A DNA stretch of 64,000 nt from Streptomyces odontomachi. GTDB lineage: Bacteria > Actinomycetota > Actinomycetes > Streptomycetales > Streptomycetaceae. The notes under the pieces were generated by a model. The model had not been told where the DNA came from. It did not search any database and saw nothing but the letters and a program-made list of their open reading frames with translations. A program made the translations under genes and the position numbers. The stretch covers positions 620,001 to 684,000 of the forward strand of contig NZ_JAMJWG010000002.1 in the NCBI RefSeq assembly GCF_024435355.1, in the 5' to 3' direction. Shown here one piece after another: positions 1 through 8,033 of this stretch. Positions within the stretch are counted from its first letter, which is position 1, and every line of letters begins with the position of its first letter.

Positions 1-847
1 TGAGGGGTGGGTTCAGCAGCGGTCCGGCGTCGAGGTCGTCGAAGCCGATGACGCTGACCTCGGCGGGGACGCCGACGCGCATGTCGTGCAGCGCCTTCAG
101 GGCGCCGAGGGTCATGAGGTTGTTGGCGGTGAAGACGGCGGTGGGCGGCTCGCTCGAGGACAGCAGCCGCAGCGTGAGCTGGTAGCCGCTCTCCTCCCGG
201 AAGTCGCCGATCAGGTCGAACTCCGGCGGCAGCTCCACGCCGCCCTCCGCCAGTGCCGCCACGAATCCCTCGCGGCGGTGGCGTCCGGGCGTCGTCTCCT
301 GCTGGCCGCTGATGGCGGCGATCCGGGTGTGCCCGAGCGACAGCAGGTGGAAGGCCGCCTGCCGGCCACCCTCGTGGTTGTTCACCAGCACCGCGTCGAA
401 GTGCTCGCCGCCCGCCAGGTCGCGGTCCACGAACACCAACGGCACGCCCGCGTCGCGGACATGGAGCGGCGTCATGTCCTGCTCCGTCGCCGGCGCCAGG
501 ATCACCCCGTCGACCTGGTGGATCATGTCGGTGAGCACCTCGTCCTCGCGCTCACTGCTCTCGTCGCTGTTGGCGAGCAGGATGCGGTACCCACGGTCCC
601 GGGAGGCCGACTCCATGCCCTTCACGACGGCCGCGAAGTACGGGTTGGTGATGTCGGGCACCACGACGCCGATCGTGTGGGACCGCCCGGACTTCAGCGA
701 CTGCGCGGCGACGCTGGGCCGGTAGCCTAACGCCTCGACAGCCGCCTGGATCGTCTCCGCGTTGCGCACCCGGTGGCCGCGCAGGTGCCGGGAGACGGTG
801 GCCGCGGAGACCCCGGCGCGGGCAGCGACATCATGGATGGTGCTCAC
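1..847 (-). CDS. LacI-family transcriptional regulator, 3' end outside the window
   Basis: Sugar-responsive DNA-binding repressor. The GTG start at 847 opens a typical LacI headpiece: IHDVAARAGVSAATVSRHL, then NAETIQAAVEALGYRP (hinge helix side), followed by the periplasmic-binding-like effector domain with IGVVVPDITNPYFAAVV and, later, VSVIGFDD. About 282 codons lie in the window and the C-terminal 50 or so residues are missing. It is read in the same direction as the amino-sugar operon that ends at 1115, but 267 bp separate them, so co-transcription is doubtful. The target is unknown because the next gene is outside the window. Family assignment is certain; the effector is not known. Confidence 0.95.
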   Translation of the reverse strand, partial: MSTIHDVAARAGVSAATVSRHLRGHRVRNAETIQAAVEALGYRPSVAAQSLKSGRSHTIGVVVPDITNPYFAAVVKGMESASRDRGYRILLANSDESSEREDEVLTDMIHQVDGVILAPATEQDMTPLHVRDAGVPLVFVDRDLAGGEHFDAVLVNNHEGGRQAAFHLLSLGHTRIAAISGQQETTPGRHRREGFVAALAEGGVELPPEFDLIGDFREESGYQLTLRLLSSSEPPTAVFTANNLMTLGALKALHDMRVGVPAEVSVIGFDDLDAGPLLNPPL

Positions 848-869
848 TGCTGATCTCCCGTTTCGTCAC

Positions 870-883
870 TGAAACCGTTGTCA
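870..883. promoter_or_regulatory. possible LacI-type operator (imperfect palindrome)
   Basis: TGAAACCGTTGTCA lies 22 bp upstream of the GTG start of the LacI gene at 847. It resembles the imperfect palindromes with a central CG that LacI proteins bind, with about 10 of 14 positions symmetric. Autoregulation is inferred from position only. Confidence 0.35.
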
Positions 884-940
884 GAGAACGATTGCAGTCA
901 CGTCGACACCCCGTCAATGAGGCGGTGTGCAGATTTTTCA

Positions 941-1045
941 ACCCGTACGGTCGCCGACGTCGACGAGGAAGCCTGGGACCGGCTCGTCGACATCACGCTC
1001 AAGGCCGCGTACGTGGCCGGCAAGGCGGCGGTCCCGCTGATCTCC
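941..1045 (+). pseudogene. remnant of a short-chain dehydrogenase (SDR) gene
   Basis: One frame reads TRTVADVDEEAWDRLVDITL followed by KAAYVAGKAAVPLIS. This looks like the stretch after the NNA motif in SDR enzymes, where a D-x-x-x-E-x-W/F-D pattern leads into the helix with N-L-K-G. About 35 codons are recognisable; the Rossmann GxxxGxG motif and the YxxxK active site are both absent. It lies on the plus strand between two minus-strand genes. I read it as the last piece of a deleted dehydrogenase gene, not an expressed protein. Confidence 0.5.
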
Positions 1046-1105
1046 GAGGCCGGCGACCCACGCCGGGCGCGACAGGCCACCGGCCCAGCGTCAACGGATC
1101 ACCTC

Positions 1106-1135
1106 GTCACCGGGTCACCGGGTCACCGGGTCACC
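1106..1135. repeat. 8-bp tandem repeat over the GH20 stop codon
   Basis: GTCACCGG is repeated three times and followed by a partial fourth copy. The stop codon of the GH20 gene (1115-1117) lies inside it, so a gain or loss of one unit would change the C-terminus of that protein. Confidence 0.7.
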
Positions 1136-2713
1136 CCACGGCACCTCCACCGACCGGTGGTACTGCCACCCGAGCCCGGACCACCTCGGCGCGTGCGTGG
1201 CAAGCCGTACTCGGTACTCCTCCCAGGTCCGCCCGTCGACCGGCGACCACCCGATCTCCGCGAGGCCGGGCAGCCGCGGCAGTGTCATGTACTGCACCTC
1301 GTCGAACGTCTTCACGCGCTCCGTCCAGAGCGCGGACTCCGCCCCGAGCACCTGGTCCTCGCCGACGCCGGGAATGTAGGTGGCCGGGTCCCAGGTGTAG
1401 CCGTCCTGGACGTCGGTGTAACCGGCCCAGTCGTGCCCGTACGGCGTGTCGGCGTCGTACTTCATGTCGAAGTACGCCTTCTTGCTGGGCGAGAGGACGA
1501 GCTCGGCACCCTGCGCCAGCGCGCCCTGCGCCTTCTTGGCGTCGGCCCAGAACTGGACGACGGTACCGGAGGCGATCTCGGCGAGGCCGACCTCCTCCCA
1601 GCCGATCATCTGCTTGCCGAGGCCGTGCACGGTCTGCCGGACGCGGCCGATGAAGGTGCGGTAGTCCTCAGGTGGCGTCGCCAGCGCCTCGTCGCCGCCG
1701 ATGTGCAGGTAGGGGCCGGGGGTGAGGTCGGCGAGTTCACCGAGGACGTCGCCGATGAACCGGTAGGTGATGTCCTTGTCGATGCACAGGGAGACGGGGA
1801 TGCCGGTCTCGCCGGTGTAGAGCGGCGGTGCCACGCCGTCGCAGGCGAGTTCGGCGTAGCTGGCCTTGGCGGCGTTGACGTGGGCGGGCATGTCGATCTC
1901 GGGGATCACCATGATGTGGCGTTCCGCGGCGTGGCGGACGATGTCGGCGTACTCCCGTTGGGTGAAGTAGCCGCCGGTGCCGCCGCCGACCTCGGTGGAG
2001 CCGCCGTAGGTGGCCAGACGGGGCCAGCTCTTGATCTCCAGGCGCCAGCCCTGGCTGTCGCTGAGGTGCAGGTGAAGGCGGTTGATCTTGTACATGGCGA
2101 GGATGTCGACATAGCGCTTCACCTCTTCGGCGGTGAAGAAGTGCCGGGCCACGTCCAGCATGGCGCCGCGCCAGGGGAACCGCGGGGCGTCCTCGATGTG
2201 CAGGGGTGCGATGGTCCACGGGCTGGCCTGCGGGGTGGCGGACTCCGCCGCGGCGGGCAGCAGCTGGCGCAGGGTCTGCGTCGCGTGGAAGAGGCCGGCC
2301 GGCTCGGTAGCGCGCAGGAGGACGCCGCCGTGAGTGACGTCGAGGCGGTAACCCTCGGCCGAGGGGGTCTCGTCGTCGCCGGCCAGGGTGATGGCGTGTG
2401 GGGCGGTGCCGAAGGCGACCACCGGGACGGCGTGACCGGTGGCCCGGCGCAGCCACGTGGCCAGGTACTCGGCCGTGCGGCGGGCCTCGGGGGCCCGGTG
2501 GCGTACCGCGACGGCGGTGTGGGCGGTGATCTCGAACGGCCGGCCGCCGGTCATCTCCAGCGTGCGGGGTCTGGGGATGAGCGCGGGCGGGGGCGGCGCG
2601 ACAGGGGTGGTGCGGGCGGGGGCCGCGGCAGCCGTGGAGGTGAGGCCGGCGGCGGTGGCGAGGCCGGCGGTGCCGGCGAGGAGGACGCTGCGGCGACGGG
2701 GGCCGTGGTGCAT
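1115..2713 (-). CDS. secreted GH20 beta-N-acetylhexosaminidase
   Basis: 532-residue glycosidase that removes terminal GlcNAc or GalNAc from the non-reducing end. The N-terminus has an arginine cluster (RRRSVLLAG) and an Ala-rich tail ending near residue 31, a likely Tat signal. Residues about 40-165 fit the GH20b accessory domain (PRPRTLE..., TLRQLLP). The TIM barrel follows, with FPWRGAMLDVARHF, HLHLSDSQGWR and the catalytic Asp-Glu pair in HIGGDE (residues 337-342). It is the last gene of the amino-sugar operon, 13 bp after the DUF4127 gene, and would feed the ABC transporter with N-acetylhexosamines. Family assignment is very secure; the sugar preference is inferred from nanE and the kinase. 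Confidence 0.96.
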   Translation of the reverse strand: MHHGPRRRSVLLAGTAGLATAAGLTSTAAAAPARTTPVAPPPPALIPRPRTLEMTGGRPFEITAHTAVAVRHRAPEARRTAEYLATWLRRATGHAVPVVAFGTAPHAITLAGDDETPSAEGYRLDVTHGGVLLRATEPAGLFHATQTLRQLLPAAAESATPQASPWTIAPLHIEDAPRFPWRGAMLDVARHFFTAEEVKRYVDILAMYKINRLHLHLSDSQGWRLEIKSWPRLATYGGSTEVGGGTGGYFTQREYADIVRHAAERHIMVIPEIDMPAHVNAAKASYAELACDGVAPPLYTGETGIPVSLCIDKDITYRFIGDVLGELADLTPGPYLHIGGDEALATPPEDYRTFIGRVRQTVHGLGKQMIGWEEVGLAEIASGTVVQFWADAKKAQGALAQGAELVLSPSKKAYFDMKYDADTPYGHDWAGYTDVQDGYTWDPATYIPGVGEDQVLGAESALWTERVKTFDEVQYMTLPRLPGLAEIGWSPVDGRTWEEYRVRLATHAPRWSGLGWQYHRSVEVPWGDPVTR

Positions 2714-2726
2714 CGGTGGTTTCCTC

Positions 2727-4484
2727 TCAGGCCAGGGTGAGGTGGGGTTCGAGGGTCACTTCGAAGAGGCGGTCCCAGGGCAGCTCGACGAGGACGTCGG
2801 TGACGCCGGTGAGCCCGGCGGTGCGGGTGGTGGCCCCGCGGCGGCCGAGGACGAGGTGGTGGCCGGCGAAGTGGTCGGCGAAGTACCGGCGGGTCGCCGG
2901 GACGAGGCGGTCACGGACCCACCCATCAAAGAAAGCTTTCTGCTCGGGCGTCAGGTTCAGCGGGTTCCATCCCCTGGACCTGGCTTCCGCGTAGGCGGCC
3001 TGCTGGATGACGTTCTTCCAGTGGTCGTCCTTGACGAACCGGTAGAGCAGGTACTGCGCGTGCGCACGGCCCGGCTCCATCAGCGCCGGAGTTCCAAGGC
3101 CGCTGCTCGAGCGGCGCAGGAACGCCCAGCGGGCGGTGGCATGGGCCAGGGCGAGACCGAGGGCGTTGCCGCCGGTGTTCCAGCCGGAGAACGACAGCAG
3201 CGCCGCCTGGTCGACCTGCTGTTCCAGCTGGACCACCAGGTCGTGGTCGGCGCGGTTGACGAAGACCGGGTCGACCACGAGGACCGACTCCCCCGCCGCC
3301 GTCAGCCTGGCGGCCCGCCGGGCGAACGCGGCGAGGTCGGCCGCTCGCCGGTCGGCGCCCGCCGACGGGGTGTTGACCAGGAGCACGAGATCGGCGCGGC
3401 CGTCGACGACGGTGCCCCCGACGGACTTCACGTGCCGGCGGATGTTCTCCGCGAAGGGGATGCCTTCGAGCTCCGCCGTCCACTCCTCGGCGGAGATCCC
3501 GGCGTACTCCACCCGGTAGGTGGGCGCGGCCCCCGCGGCGACCAGCCGGGCGACCAGCAGCGCGTCCACCTCGTCAGCGCCGGGGAAGACCTCGACCTGC
3601 CGGCCGACCCCCCGCTCCGCCACCAGCTGTTCCAGCTCGACGCGTTCGGCCCGGGCCAGGCCCACCGGGGCGGTGTCGTCCTCGGAGAGGACCAGGTGGC
3701 TGATGGTGCCGTCGGCGACCCACTCGACCATCTGCCGGTTGATCTCGTGGTTGCGGGCCCGCGCCGCCAGGTAGTCGTCGAGCACCGCGTCCGGGATGCC
3801 GGCCCGGACCTCGTCGAGCCGGGGCCGCAGCTCCTCCTGGCCGAGGTTCTCCACCTGGTCGTACAGCTTGGCCCACTCGACCAGCGCGTCCCTGTACTGC
3901 TCGTTGTCCGGATTGCCGGGGGTCACCGCGAGGCGCTGGATGGTGTCGTGGACCACGATCTGCGCATCCGGCCGGGCGGCCCGCAGCGTCCGGATCGCCG
4001 CGACGTTGGCCTGCGCCGACTCGAGGGTGGGCGTGCCCGTGCGGGAGGCGATCAGCCCGCCGTAGGCGAGCATGCTCACCGAGATCACGTACTCGTCGGC
4101 GCCGACCGAGCCCAGCCACCGGGCGACTGCCGCGCCGTCCCCGGGCTGGAAGAACCGGCCGAGCGACTTCCGCGGCGGCAGGGCGAGGCCGACGCCGGCG
4201 ACGGCTGCGGTCATGGTCGGGCAGTAGGTGTTGACGGGCCGGTCGTCGAGGGGGACGAGGGCGATCCGGCGGTCCGGACGGCTCGGACGTGGGGCCGCGG
4301 CGGCCGCCTGCGGGGTGCGGCCCAGCACCGGGACGGCCAGGCCGGCGGCTCCGGCGGCAAGGACGGTACGCCTCCTCGTCAGCCGTTCCCCCGTCAGCCG
4401 GTCCCTCGTCAGCCGGTCCCCCGTCAGCCGTTCCCCCGTCAGCCGGTCCCTCATCAGCCGTTCTCCTGTCAGCCGTTCTCTCAT
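2727..4484 (-). CDS. DUF4127 family protein with Tat signal and pentapeptide-repeat N-terminus
   Basis: 585-residue protein of the DUF4127 family, whose activity I do not know. Family-like features are IALVPLDDRPVNTYCP near the start of the mature part, SVSMLAYGGLI, LSEDDTAPVG and a conserved SGWNTGGNALG. A twin-arginine signal (TRRRTVLAAGAAGLA, about residues 36-50) is preceded by about 35 residues built from seven xRLxx units. These are encoded by a 15-bp tandem repeat and are not normal for a signal peptide. The ATG at 4484 overlaps the nanE stop as TGATG; a second in-frame ATG lies at 4454, inside the repeat. Its position between nanE and GH20 suggests a role in amino-sugar use. Confidence 0.9.
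   Translation of the reverse strand: MRERLTGERLMRDRLTGERLTGDRLTRDRLTGERLTRRRTVLAAGAAGLAVPVLGRTPQAAAAAPRPSRPDRRIALVPLDDRPVNTYCPTMTAAVAGVGLALPPRKSLGRFFQPGDGAAVARWLGSVGADEYVISVSMLAYGGLIASRTGTPTLESAQANVAAIRTLRAARPDAQIVVHDTIQRLAVTPGNPDNEQYRDALVEWAKLYDQVENLGQEELRPRLDEVRAGIPDAVLDDYLAARARNHEINRQMVEWVADGTISHLVLSEDDTAPVGLARAERVELEQLVAERGVGRQVEVFPGADEVDALLVARLVAAGAAPTYRVEYAGISAEEWTAELEGIPFAENIRRHVKSVGGTVVDGRADLVLLVNTPSAGADRRAADLAAFARRAARLTAAGESVLVVDPVFVNRADHDLVVQLEQQVDQAALLSFSGWNTGGNALGLALAHATARWAFLRRSSSGLGTPALMEPGRAHAQYLLYRFVKDDHWKNVIQQAAYAEARSRGWNPLNLTPEQKAFFDGWVRDRLVPATRRYFADHFAGHHLVLGRRGATTRTAGLTGVTDVLVELPWDRLFEVTLEPHLTLA
4377..4481. repeat. seven 15-bp tandem repeats coding for the DUF4127 N-terminus
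   Basis: The unit is CGTCAGCCGGTCCCC and close variants, seven copies without gaps. Read on the minus strand it is in frame and gives the pentapeptides ERLTG, DRLTR and the like. Because the unit is 15 bp, changes in copy number keep the frame and only lengthen or shorten the region before the Tat signal. Confidence 0.9.
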
Positions 4485-5182
4485 CAGGCGTGCTCTCCGT
4501 TCTGGGCGGTGTGACCGGGAGCCACCCGAGCCAGCTCCCTGGTCAGGTACAGGGGTGAGGTGATGGCGTTGCCCACCACCACGGCGTGCGCCCCGGCGGC
4601 GAAGGCGCGGCGCAGGTCGTTTGGAGTGCGGTAGCGGCCCTCGGCGAGCACCGGCACGGCCAGCCGCGTGGCAAGGCGTTCCAGCAGGTCGAGGTCGGGC
4701 CCCGGGGTCTTCGGGGCGTGCGGGGTGTACCCGGAGAGCGTGGTGGCGACGGCGTCGGCGCCGGCGGCGACCGCGGCGTGCGCTTCCGCCTCGATGGACA
4801 CGTCCGCCAGCACGAGGGCGCCGGCGGCGTGCGCGGCGGCGACGACGGCCGCGAACGGCGCGGGACGCGGCCGGTCGGTGGCGTCGACGGCGACCAGGTG
4901 CGCCCCGGCCTGGGCCAGGGCGCGGGCGTGCTCGCCGGTCGGGGTGATCGTCACCGGCCCGGGGCCGTCCTTCCACAGGCCGATGACCGGCACGTCCACC
5001 GCCGCCCGCACGGCCGCGACGTGGTCGGGGGCGTTGCAGCGGATGCCGGCCGCACCGCCGAGGACCGCGGCGGCGGCGACCCTGGCCTGCACGGAGGCGT
5101 CGCGCATCGGGTCGTCGGGTTCGTCCGGCAGCGGCTGGCAGGAGACCACCAGGCGACCGCGGAGGGCGTCGAGAACGTTCAC
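4484..5182 (-). CDS. nanE: N-acetylmannosamine-6-phosphate 2-epimerase (NanE)
   Basis: 232-residue TIM-barrel enzyme converting ManNAc-6-phosphate to GlcNAc-6-phosphate in the cytoplasm. Family signatures are LVVSCQPLP near the N-terminus, GIRCNAPDHV, PVIGLWKDG (with the catalytic-region lysine), HLVAVDATDRPRP, LADVSIEAEA, TTLSGYTP and VLAEGRYRTP. GTG start at 5182; the 3' end overlaps the next gene. It follows the ROK kinase gene by 77 bp, a gap that holds three copies of CGGGGTCGGCC. The kinase-plus-epimerase pair is the normal ManNAc route of sialic acid catabolism, but no sialic acid lyase gene (nanA) is present in the window. Confidence 0.93.
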   Translation of the reverse strand: MNVLDALRGRLVVSCQPLPDEPDDPMRDASVQARVAAAAVLGGAAGIRCNAPDHVAAVRAAVDVPVIGLWKDGPGPVTITPTGEHARALAQAGAHLVAVDATDRPRPAPFAAVVAAAHAAGALVLADVSIEAEAHAAVAAGADAVATTLSGYTPHAPKTPGPDLDLLERLATRLAVPVLAEGRYRTPNDLRRAFAAGAHAVVVGNAITSPLYLTRELARVAPGHTAQNGEHA

Positions 5183-5259
5183 TTGGGCTCCGTCTCGGTG
5201 GTGTGCGGGAAGGTGGCCGACCGGGGTCGGCCACGGGGATCAGCCGGCCGGGGTCGGCC

Positions 5260-6225
5260 TCAGGGGTCGGTCGGCCCGGGGTCGGCCGGAAGGTGCGTGC
5301 CCGGGTGGGTCATCGCCGCCCTGGCCGCGCCGACGGCGACCGCCGCGGCGCCGAGCGCGGCCGGAACCGGCGTCACGTCGGCGTGCAGCGTCAGCCGTTC
5401 GGCGGCGTAGGCGTCGCGGGCGTGCGGCAGCAGGGCCTGGCCGGCGCCGCCGGCCAGCACCACCGTCTGCGGGTCGAGCAGCGCCACCAGGCCGGCGAGG
5501 GCCCGGCCGAGGGCGCGGCCGGCGGTGGCGAGGACCGCGGCCGCGGCCGCGTCGCCGGCCGCAGAGCGGGCGGCGACCTCGGCTCCGGTGACGTCCGCTC
5601 CGGTGCGCAGCCGGTAGGCACGGGCGAGCCCGGTGCCGGAGGCCACGCCTTCCAGGTGTCCGGTGCGCCCGCAGCCGCAGGGCAGCCGGTCGGCGTCCGG
5701 CGCCGGGAGATGGGCCAGCTCTCCGGCGCCGCCACGCGCCCCGTGCTCGACGCGGCCGCCGCGGACCAGGCCGCCGCCGAGGCCGGTTCCGACCGCGACC
5801 AGCAGCACGTGCGCGCTGCCGCGGGCGGCACCGGCCCAGGTCTCGCCGAGGGCGGCGGCGTTGACGTCGTTCTCCACCACGACGGTCCTGCCGATGCGCT
5901 CGGCCAGCACGTCCGCCACCGCGGTGCCGGCCCACCCGGGCAGCGAGTCGGTCGCGTACCGGACGGCGCCGGTGGCCGGGTCGATGACGCCCGCGGCGCC
6001 GACGCCGACCGGTCCCGTGCCGCCGAGGCGCCGGGCCAGCTCGGCGGCGGTGCGCAGCACCGCGTCCGGGCCCTGCGCGGCCGGGGTGTCGGCGCGCGCC
6101 CGGTCCAGCACGGTGCCGTCGGGTCCGACGAGGGCGGCCAGGGTCTTGGTGCCGCCGATGTCGATGCCGAGCGTGGCGGCCTCGCGAGGACCGGCCCAGG
6201 ACCGTCCGCCGGCCGGGGCGTTCAC
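5260..6225 (-). CDS. ROK-family sugar kinase, probable N-acetylmannosamine kinase
   Basis: 321-residue kinase. The N-terminal phosphate loop is DIGGTKT (residues 22-28), END at 118-120 gives the likely catalytic Asp, and CGCGRTGHLE (183-192) is the zinc-binding ROK signature, with His where Cys is common. GTG at 6225 overlaps the stop of the upstream permease gene as GTGA; the reading frame is open further upstream, but that part overlaps the permease. With nanE directly downstream, phosphorylation of ManNAc is the best guess; GlcNAc or glucose remains possible. A cytoplasmic enzyme. Confidence 0.88.
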   Translation of the reverse strand: MNAPAGGRSWAGPREAATLGIDIGGTKTLAALVGPDGTVLDRARADTPAAQGPDAVLRTAAELARRLGGTGPVGVGAAGVIDPATGAVRYATDSLPGWAGTAVADVLAERIGRTVVVENDVNAAALGETWAGAARGSAHVLLVAVGTGLGGGLVRGGRVEHGARGGAGELAHLPAPDADRLPCGCGRTGHLEGVASGTGLARAYRLRTGADVTGAEVAARSAAGDAAAAAVLATAGRALGRALAGLVALLDPQTVVLAGGAGQALLPHARDAYAAERLTLHADVTPVPAALGAAAVAVGAARAAMTHPGTHLPADPGPTDP

Positions 6226-7079
6226 TTCAGCCCCGTGTGGGCGAGGCCCTCGATGAACTGCTTCTGCGCGACGACGAACACCACCAGCACCGGGATCGCG
6301 GTCAGCGACGCCGCGGCGAGCTGGACGTTCCACATCGGCCCGCCGTAGGCGTCCACGTACTGGGTGAGCGCCTGGGGCAGGGTGAACTTCTCCGGCGAGG
6401 AGAGGTACACCACCGGTTCCAGGTAGAGGTTCCAGCTGTGCAGGAAGGTGAAGATGCCGACGGCGCCGAGCGCCGGCCTGGCCAGCGGCAGGGCGATGCG
6501 CCAGAACGTGCCGAAGTGGCCGATGCCGTCGACCCGGGCGGCCTCCTCCAGTTCACCGGGCAGGCTGATGAAGAACTGCCGCATGATGAACGTGGCCAGG
6601 ACGCTCGGCGCGCCGAAGATCGGCACCAGGATCAGCGGCCAGTGGGTGTCGATCATGCCGAGGTCGTGGAACATCTGGAACAGCGGGACGATGGTGACCT
6701 CGCTGGGGACGAGCAGTCCGACCAGCACCACCAGGAACAGCACGTTCTGGCCGCGGAACCGGATACGGGCGAAGGCGTACCCGGCGAGCGAGGACACCAT
6801 CATCGTCCCGACGGTCACCAGCGCGGCGATGTACACGCTGTTGACGTACTGCCGGACGAACGGGCGCCCGTCGAAGACCTTCTGGTAGGCCGACGCCGTC
6901 GGGTGGAGCGGCAGGAGCCGGGGCGGGTAGGAGAAGATCTCGCCGACGGGCTTGAACGACGACGTCACCATCCACCAGGTCGGGAAGACGAAGGGGATCG
7001 CGAGCACGCAGAGCAGGCCGTACAGGGCGACTCGGGCGCGCAGCGGGACCCTGCGACGCCGCGGGATCTCACGTTTCAT
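6222..7079 (-). CDS. carbohydrate ABC transporter permease (MalG type)
   Basis: 285-residue inner-membrane protein with about six hydrophobic segments and the permease loop that contacts the ATPase (EAARVDGIG, followed by RIALP). It ends QFIEGLAHTGLK, a typical MalG-type C-terminus. It overlaps the upstream permease gene by 11 bp and the kinase gene by 4 bp, so the importer and the kinase are probably translationally coupled. No ATPase gene follows, so the transporter must borrow a multi-purpose ATPase, as known for MsiK in Streptomyces. Confidence 0.94.
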   Translation of the reverse strand: MKREIPRRRRVPLRARVALYGLLCVLAIPFVFPTWWMVTSSFKPVGEIFSYPPRLLPLHPTASAYQKVFDGRPFVRQYVNSVYIAALVTVGTMMVSSLAGYAFARIRFRGQNVLFLVVLVGLLVPSEVTIVPLFQMFHDLGMIDTHWPLILVPIFGAPSVLATFIMRQFFISLPGELEEAARVDGIGHFGTFWRIALPLARPALGAVGIFTFLHSWNLYLEPVVYLSSPEKFTLPQALTQYVDAYGGPMWNVQLAAASLTAIPVLVVFVVAQKQFIEGLAHTGLK

Positions 7080-8031
7080 AGAAGACCCACCTCTTGCGCA
7101 ACTGCCACTGGAACACGGTGAGCGCCAGCACGATCAGCAGCAGCAGGATGGACAGGGTTGCGCCGTAGCCGAAGTGATGGAACTGGAAGGCCTGCTGGTA
7201 GAGGTAGTAGACGAGCACGGTGGTGGACAGCTTCGGGCCGCCCTGGGTGAGCACCGCGACCTGCGCGAACACCTGGAGCGAGCCCACGATGGTGATCACC
7301 GACGTCAGCAGGATCGTCGGGCTGATCAGCGGCACGGTGACGGACCGGAACCGCCTCCAGGGGTCCGCACCGTCGATCCGCGCCGCCTCGTACAGCTCCC
7401 TGGGCACGCCCTGGAGCGCGGCCAGGAACAGCACCATGTTCAGACCGACGTTCTTGAACACCTGCACGACGACGACCGAGAACATGGCGGAGCCCTCGCC
7501 GCGCAGCCAGTTGGGTCCGTCGACACCGACCGTGCGCAGCAGGCCGTTGATACCGCCTTCGGCCTGGAGCAGGAAGCCCCACACGATGGTCCAGGCGACC
7601 AGCGACACCACGACGGGAGAGAAGAACAGCGTGCGGAAGACCGTCATCCCGCGCAGCTTCTGGTTGAGCAGGACGGCGAGCGCCAGCGCCAGGGAGAGGT
7701 TGAGCACCACCAGGCCGGCCGAGAACAGGGCCGTGGACTTCAGCACCTCGGGGAGGTTGGCGTCGTCCAGCAGCTTGGTGTAGTTGTCCCCGCCGGTGTA
7801 GTGGAACTCGCCGGCCAGCACGTTCCACTCGTACAGGCTGTACCGCACGACCAGGGCGATGGGCAGCAGCACGAACACGACGCTGCCGGCGAGCTGAGGG
7901 GCGACGAACGCGAGACCGGCGAGCTGGTCGCGTCGGCGCCGGGTCCAGAACGGACGTCGCACCGGCTGCCCCGCGGTGGGGGAACCGCCCTCGGGTGGGT
8001 CCACCACCGCGGTCCGCGGGGAGACGGGCAT
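7069..8031 (-). CDS. carbohydrate ABC transporter permease (MalF type)
   Basis: 320-residue membrane protein: a basic N-terminal tail (FWTRRRRDQLAG), six or so membrane spans and the ATPase-contact loop EAARIDGAD. The ATG at 8031 was chosen because GGAG lies 8 bp upstream; the GTG at 8037, which overlaps the stop of the binding-protein gene, has its GGAG only 2 bp away. The frame remains open upstream, but that is a shadow of the binding-protein gene. It forms the membrane pore with the MalG-type partner encoded next. Confidence 0.92.
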   Translation of the reverse strand: MPVSPRTAVVDPPEGGSPTAGQPVRRPFWTRRRRDQLAGLAFVAPQLAGSVVFVLLPIALVVRYSLYEWNVLAGEFHYTGGDNYTKLLDDANLPEVLKSTALFSAGLVVLNLSLALALAVLLNQKLRGMTVFRTLFFSPVVVSLVAWTIVWGFLLQAEGGINGLLRTVGVDGPNWLRGEGSAMFSVVVVQVFKNVGLNMVLFLAALQGVPRELYEAARIDGADPWRRFRSVTVPLISPTILLTSVITIVGSLQVFAQVAVLTQGGPKLSTTVLVYYLYQQAFQFHHFGYGATLSILLLLIVLALTVFQWQLRKRWVFYET

Positions 8032-8033
8032 GG

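Noticed and set aside
878..2740. 620-codon open frame on the plus strand, opposite the GH20 gene
   Set aside because: Translation is low complexity (Gly, Arg, Val, Pro) and it is the mirror of a gene with clear motifs. Only the short SDR-like part at 941-1045 lies outside the GH20 gene and is listed separately.
4377..4481. possible CRISPR-like array
   Set aside because: The units are directly adjacent without spacers and are in frame within a coding sequence, so this is a coding tandem repeat.
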